Of a stretch of DNA of 64,000 nt, positions 60,166 through 64,000 are shown piece after piece. Below the pieces are notes generated by a model that ran no database searches, was not told the origin of the DNA, and saw nothing but the letters and a program-made list of their open reading frames with translations. The position numbers and the translations under genes are program-made. The stretch is from an uncultured Muribaculaceae bacterium (GTDB lineage Bacteria; Bacteroidota; Bacteroidia; Bacteroidales; Muribaculaceae): positions 42,057 through 106,056 of the forward strand of contig CAJTMY010000004.1 of assembly GCA_910577355.1 (NCBI GenBank), in the 5' to 3' direction. The stretch's first letter is position 1. Each line of letters begins with the position of its first letter.

Positions 60166-61869
60166 TTACTTGACGAGATAGTTGTCGAGTTGTGCGACAT
60201 CGAATGTACGGATGAACTCGGCATGACGGGTAACCTCGGCAGCGGCCATGTTGGCGTATACGTGAGCCGAACGGGTGAACGACTCGTTGCGCTGCGCATC
60301 GAGAAGAAGCAGGTATGCCATCACGATGTTGCCGGCCATCTCCACGAGGCGACGCGCCATGAAGTCGGTGTAGACGGGATTGTTTACCTCTCCTACATGG
60401 GCTACAGCGCTGTTGTACATCTCGGTGAGCACGGCAAGGCGATCCTTGATGCCTTGAAGTTCGGGACGCACTTCGGTCTTGTCGTATTCCTCGATGAGGT
60501 TGTTGTATGTGCCTGTGGTGACGTGGCGTATGGCCGCCACGACCTGCAGCTGCGTGGTGCCTTCGTAGATCGATGTGATGCGGGCGTCGCGGTAGATGCG
60601 TTCGCAGGCATAATCCTTCATGAAGCCCGATCCGCCGTGGATCTGGATGCAGTCGTATGCATTCTGGTTGCAGTATTCACTGCCCATGCCCTTGGCCATA
60701 GGTGTAAGGGCGTCGGCAAGGTGGTTGTAGTGCTTGCGTTCGGTGCGTTCTTCAGGTGTAAGTGCACGCTCCTTGCTGATATCGTCGAGAATCTTGTAAA
60801 GATCGACATAGCGGGCGCACTCATAGAGGAGCGAGCGCGAGGCGTCGAGCTTTGCTTTCATTACGGAGAGCATCTCGGCCACAGCGGGGAACTCTATGAT
60901 GGCTTTGCCAAACTGGCGGCGATCCTTGGCATATGCGAGAGCCTCGCGGTATGCGATTTCGCTCACGCCTACACTTTGTGCTGCAATACCTAGACGAGCA
61001 CCGTTCATAAGAGCCATCACATACTTGATGAGACCCATGCGGCGCGATCCGCAAAGTTCGGCCGGGGCATTCTTATATACGAGCTCGCAGGTAGGTGAAC
61101 CCTTGATACCCATTTTGTTCTCGATGCGGCGTACTGTAACACCACCGTTGCGCTTGTCGTAGATGAACATTGACAGGCCGCGACCGTCTTTGGTGCCTTC
61201 TTCAGAGCGGGCAAGTACCAGATGGATATCGCTGTCGCCGTTGGTGATGAAGCGCTTCACTCCGTTAAGCACCCACGTGCCGTCCTCTTTCTGTGTGGCT
61301 TTGAGCATTACTGATTGGAGATCGGAGCCGGCATCAGGCTCGGTGAGATCCATCGACATGGTCTCGCCTTCGCACACTCGGGGGATGAAACGGGCTTTCT
61401 GATCCTCGCTGCCGAATTCATAGAGTGTCTCGGCGCAGTCTTGCAAACCCCAAAGGTTCTCAAAACCGGTATCGGCGCGGCTCACGATGTCGGCCGCCAT
61501 TATGTAGGGGGTGATGGGGAAGTTGAGGCCACCGAAACGGCGAGGCATAGCCATACCCATAAGGCCGGCCTGACGGCAGGCTTCGAGATTAGCCACAGTG
61601 CCGTCGGCATAATGGGCGCGACCGTCGGAGCATGATGCTCCCTGATGGTCGACACCTTCGGCATTTTCGGCGATGAGGCCGCCGCACAATTCACCCACTA
61701 CTTCGAGCACACGCTCGTAGTTGTCCATGGCGTCGTCGAAGTCGAGCGGTGCATAGTCAAACTTCTCGGCGTCGGTATAATTACGTTCTTTTAATTCAAC
61801 GATCTTGCGCATCAAGGGGTGTGTGAGGTGATGGCGCAGATCGGGATTGTCTGTATAAAAGTTAGCCAT
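60166..61869 (-). CDS. acyl-CoA dehydrogenase (large form)
   Basis: 567-residue FAD enzyme. Hallmarks: FAD/substrate loops GLQDCAETLYEFG, SMDLTEPDAGSDLQSV, the KRFITNGDSDIHLV strand, QIHGGSGFMKDYACERIYRD and the catalytic-Glu segment ITSIYEGTTQLQ. The extra C-terminal helical domain (about 440-560) makes it longer than short-chain enzymes of about 380 residues. Electrons pass to the ETF encoded upstream in the same operon (3 nt gap). Direction (oxidation or reduction of enoyl-CoA) and chain length are unknown. Confidence 0.93.
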   Translation of the reverse strand: MANFYTDNPDLRHHLTHPLMRKIVELKERNYTDAEKFDYAPLDFDDAMDNYERVLEVVGELCGGLIAENAEGVDHQGASCSDGRAHYADGTVANLEACRQAGLMGMAMPRRFGGLNFPITPYIMAADIVSRADTGFENLWGLQDCAETLYEFGSEDQKARFIPRVCEGETMSMDLTEPDAGSDLQSVMLKATQKEDGTWVLNGVKRFITNGDSDIHLVLARSEEGTKDGRGLSMFIYDKRNGGVTVRRIENKMGIKGSPTCELVYKNAPAELCGSRRMGLIKYVMALMNGARLGIAAQSVGVSEIAYREALAYAKDRRQFGKAIIEFPAVAEMLSVMKAKLDASRSLLYECARYVDLYKILDDISKERALTPEERTERKHYNHLADALTPMAKGMGSEYCNQNAYDCIQIHGGSGFMKDYACERIYRDARITSIYEGTTQLQVVAAIRHVTTGTYNNLIEEYDKTEVRPELQGIKDRLAVLTEMYNSAVAHVGEVNNPVYTDFMARRLVEMAGNIVMAYLLLLDAQRNESFTRSAHVYANMAAAEVTRHAEFIRTFDVAQLDNYLVK

Positions 61870-61872
61870 GGC

Positions 61873-62901
61873 TTATTTGGAATTCTTTTTGTAGTACTTG
61901 ATGAGTTTGGGAAGCACGTCCTCGATATCACCTGTGATCACATAGTCGGCGATGGTATTGATGGGGGCGTTCGGATCATTATTCACAGAGATTATGATCG
62001 AGCTCTCCTGCATGCCGGCAATGTGCTGGATCTGACCGGAGATACCGCAGGCGATATAGAGTTTCGGGCGAACGGTGACACCTGTCTGACCTATCTGGCG
62101 TTCATGTTCGATAAAGCCGGCATCGACGGCGGCACGCGATGCGCCTACCTCGGCGCCGAGGGTGTTGGCGAGGTCAAAGAGGAGCTGGAAATTCTCCTTG
62201 GATCCTACACCATAGCCACCGGCAACGATAATGGAGGCGTTCTTGATGTTGAGTTTCGATTTGGCGATCTGCCTGTCGATGATCTCGACTACGAAATCGG
62301 TATCACTCACATATTTGGCCGGATCGAGGTTTACTACAGTTCCTTTATGATCGGGCTTGTATACCTCTTTTTTCATTACGCCTTCGCGTACGGTAGCCAT
62401 CTGAGGGCGGCACTCCGGGTTGACGATAGTGGCTACGATGTTGCCGCCGAAAGCAGGGCGGATCTGATAGAGAAGGTCGTGATATTCTTTCTTTGCCTTG
62501 GCATCGGTGTGGTCGCCGATCTCGAGCGATGTGCAGTCGGCGGTAAGACCGCTGTGCAGAGCCGACGATACACGGGGTCCGAGGTCACGGCCGATGCACG
62601 TCGCGCCCATAAGAGCGATCTGTGGCTTGATTTCCTTGAAGAGATTTATCAGAACGGCGGCGTGGGGATTGGATGTGTAGGGATATAGGCGCTTGTCGGC
62701 GACTTTATACACCACATCGGCTCCGTAAGGGAAAATCTGGTCTTCTATGCCGTCGAGATTAGCTCCTACCACGAGAGCCTCAAGTTTTACGCCAAGGCGG
62801 TCGGCGAGTTGGCGGCCTTTGGTAAGAAGTTCCAGCGAGACATCGGCTACGCGGCCGTCTTCATACTCGCAATATACTATTATGTTGTTCTTGTCTTCCA
62901 T
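61873..62901 (-). CDS. etfA: electron transfer flavoprotein alpha subunit
   Basis: 342 residues: N-terminal alpha/beta domain and a C-terminal FAD-binding domain with GYGVGSKENFQLLFDLANTLG, RAAVDAGFIEHERQIGQTG, LYIACGISGQIQHIAGM and ISVNNDPNAPI. It shuttles electrons between the dehydrogenase and other carriers. It lies 21 nt after etfB. Confidence 0.95.
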   Translation of the reverse strand: MEDKNNIIVYCEYEDGRVADVSLELLTKGRQLADRLGVKLEALVVGANLDGIEDQIFPYGADVVYKVADKRLYPYTSNPHAAVLINLFKEIKPQIALMGATCIGRDLGPRVSSALHSGLTADCTSLEIGDHTDAKAKKEYHDLLYQIRPAFGGNIVATIVNPECRPQMATVREGVMKKEVYKPDHKGTVVNLDPAKYVSDTDFVVEIIDRQIAKSKLNIKNASIIVAGGYGVGSKENFQLLFDLANTLGAEVGASRAAVDAGFIEHERQIGQTGVTVRPKLYIACGISGQIQHIAGMQESSIIISVNNDPNAPINTIADYVITGDIEDVLPKLIKYYKKNSK

Positions 62902-62922
62902 TGTAGATATATGAGAGAGGCC

Positions 62923-63798
62923 TTAGCCGATTGTGTGGTTGGTGATAAGTTCTTTGATGAGTTCTTCGAGGGCGGCCTCATCCTTGCCTTCGATACGGCG
63001 GGCATCTTTGGCTGTGAATACCACGTTCTCTACATTTTTAACCTTTGTGGGCGAGCCGGGGAAACCGATTTGCTCAGGATCTGCTTCTACGAATGCGGCT
63101 CCCCATTCATTGAGCTGAAGATAGGGACGGGCATCTACGAATGCCTGCTTTTCTTCGCTGAGAACCGCTTTCTCGCTGGGCGATACGGCATATTTATATT
63201 TCATCAGGCGCTTGGCGTTGCGGGGGCGGCAGTCGGCAGCCGAACCGTTGACTGTGACAACGCAGGGAAGAGGAGCCACAACAGTCTCGATACCGTGTTC
63301 AAGACGGCGTTTTACCGTAATCTTTCCGTCCTTGAGGTCAACAATATCTTCTGCGTATGTAACCTGAGGGATACCGAGTTTCTCGGCGATCTGGGGGCCT
63401 ACCTGAGCGGTATCGCCGTCAATGGCCTGGCGGCCGCCGAGAATGATGTCGTAGTTGCCGATTTTTTTCACAGCCTGTGCGAGGGAGTAGGATGTGGCAA
63501 GGGTATCGGCTCCGCCGAGAGCGCGGTCGGTAAGCACGATACCCGTGTCGGCGCCGCGGAAGATAGCCTCGCGGATTACTTCGGCCGCCTTCGGCAGACC
63601 CATTGTAAGAACTGTGATTGTTGAACCGGGATTTGCATCTTTAAGCCGAAGTGCTTGCTCAAGCGCGTTGAGGTCTTCGGGATTGAAGATTGCGGGCAGC
63701 GCGGCTCGGTTGATTGTGCCGTCTGCTTTCATAGCATCTTTGCCTACATTGCGGGTGTCGGGCACCTGCTTAGCAAGCACAATGATGTTTAAACTCAT
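62923..63798 (-). CDS. etfB: electron transfer flavoprotein beta subunit (bifurcating type)
   Basis: 291-residue subunit. VLAKQVPDTRNV at the start, FNPEDLNALEQALRLKD, RALGGADTLATS, IILGGRQAIDGDTAQVGPQ and CVVTVNGSAADCRP resemble, from memory, the electron-bifurcating EtfB of Acidaminococcus and clostridia rather than mitochondrial EtfB. It would then hold a second FAD in place of AMP. First gene of the etfB-etfA-dehydrogenase operon, with a -7 element at 63872-63879. Confidence 0.93.
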   Translation of the reverse strand: MSLNIIVLAKQVPDTRNVGKDAMKADGTINRAALPAIFNPEDLNALEQALRLKDANPGSTITVLTMGLPKAAEVIREAIFRGADTGIVLTDRALGGADTLATSYSLAQAVKKIGNYDIILGGRQAIDGDTAQVGPQIAEKLGIPQVTYAEDIVDLKDGKITVKRRLEHGIETVVAPLPCVVTVNGSAADCRPRNAKRLMKYKYAVSPSEKAVLSEEKQAFVDARPYLQLNEWGAAFVEADPEQIGFPGSPTKVKNVENVVFTAKDARRIEGKDEAALEELIKELITNHTIG

Positions 63799-63871
63799 AA
63801 TTTCAGTCTATTAAGAGATTTATATTTTATTGCATGAGTTGTGGGCTCGCGAAGAGCCATAATTGGCGATG

Positions 63872-63879
63872 CAAAGATA
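63872..63879 (-). promoter_or_regulatory. -7 promoter element for the etf operon
   Basis: TATCTTTG on the minus strand, 73 nt before the etfB start. A second TATCTTTG lies at 63970-63977. The rest of 63799-64000 shows no gene. Confidence 0.5.
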
Positions 63880-64000
63880 ATAAAATTTCTTTAAAACATG
63901 AAATTTTCGAATACAAATGCCTGCCGGGTTTACAGACTATTCGCGCCGCGTAGGTTCAACTGGCAAGTGCAAAGATAGCGATTTGTTTGAAGAATTCGGT

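Noticed and set aside
63900..64000. Possible tRNA-like segment with GGTTCAA near the right edge
   Set aside because: No cloverleaf arms could be formed around it.
1..64000. CRISPR arrays, rRNA operons, complete insertion sequences, prophage
   Set aside because: No regularly spaced repeats, rRNA-like sequence, transposase or phage structural genes were seen on either strand.

Overview
The window looks like chromosomal core DNA of an anaerobic Gram-negative Bacteroidales bacterium, most likely Muribaculaceae or a close relative. Seen directly: TAnnTTTG-type -7 promoter elements (several with a TTG about 19-21 bp upstream), almost no Shine-Dalgarno sequences, many ATGA start/stop overlaps, and Bacteroidales-type proteins (HU-CCDC81/SPOR protein, BT_3928-like DoxX protein, class III fructose bisphosphatase, reverse rubrerythrin). 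The family-level placement is inference. No rRNA, tRNA, CRISPR array, complete insertion sequence or prophage was seen.

Layout. 1-5728: the end of a TolC/adaptor/RND efflux operon with a small PII-like gene. 5742-7098 (minus): an ECF sigma factor, a membrane protein without the usual anti-sigma motif, and a small secreted protein, all overlapping by 4 nt. 7152-10996 (minus): a TonB-dependent receptor next to a FocA-type channel, then reverse rubrerythrin. 11160-16600: MltG, a TPR protein, and a plus-strand run of HU/SPOR protein, nitroreductase, DUF2520 protein, KdsC-like phosphatase and Maf. 16581-23944 (minus): a tight run ftsY-rimO-isochorismate synthase-SGNH-SGNH-MBOAT, the last three forming a probable O-acylation module. 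24056-29151: EamA transporter, class III FBPase, ClpP-ClpX. 29218-35273 (plus): RecQ, an AmgK-like kinase fused to a RapZ C-terminal domain, a MurU-like nucleotidyltransferase, PyrK, PyrD. 35290-37948 (minus): MlaE, MlaF, DNA polymerase III delta'. 38149-39674: uridine kinase and LptB. 39713-42575 (minus): small membrane protein, NrdG, NrdD. 42767-45614 (minus): POTRA-less Omp85-family protein and a phosphoethanolamine transferase. 45687-50177 (plus): menD-menB-menC-menE. 50183-50881: a Crp/Fnr regulator. 50960-52480: a small accessory islet with a promoter-to-terminator unit of about 270 nt, a 40-codon fragment and a solitary DUF5131 (Gp37/Gp68, three-Cys-motif) gene. 52486-54705 (minus): class II aldolase, FolE, SPOR protein. 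54884-59632 (plus): DUF1599, BT_3928-like, MATE and FAD oxidoreductase genes joined by ATGA overlaps. 59611-63798 (minus): a PH-like protein and an etfB-etfA-acyl-CoA dehydrogenase operon.

How the genes fit together. Many serve the envelope: efflux, Mla lipid transport, LptB, lipid A-type phosphoethanolamine addition, MltG, cell-wall sugar recycling and O-acylation. Others serve anaerobic energy and redox metabolism: menaquinone synthesis, a bifurcating-type ETF, anaerobic ribonucleotide reductase, a FocA channel and rubrerythrin. The points most worth a second look are the AmgK-RapZ fusion beside MurU, the O-acylation module inside an ftsY/rimO/menF operon (with an arginine run in one SGNH enzyme), the islet at 50960-52480, and the disturbed folE/SPOR/BT_3928 neighbourhood, where no triosephosphate isomerase gene is found.
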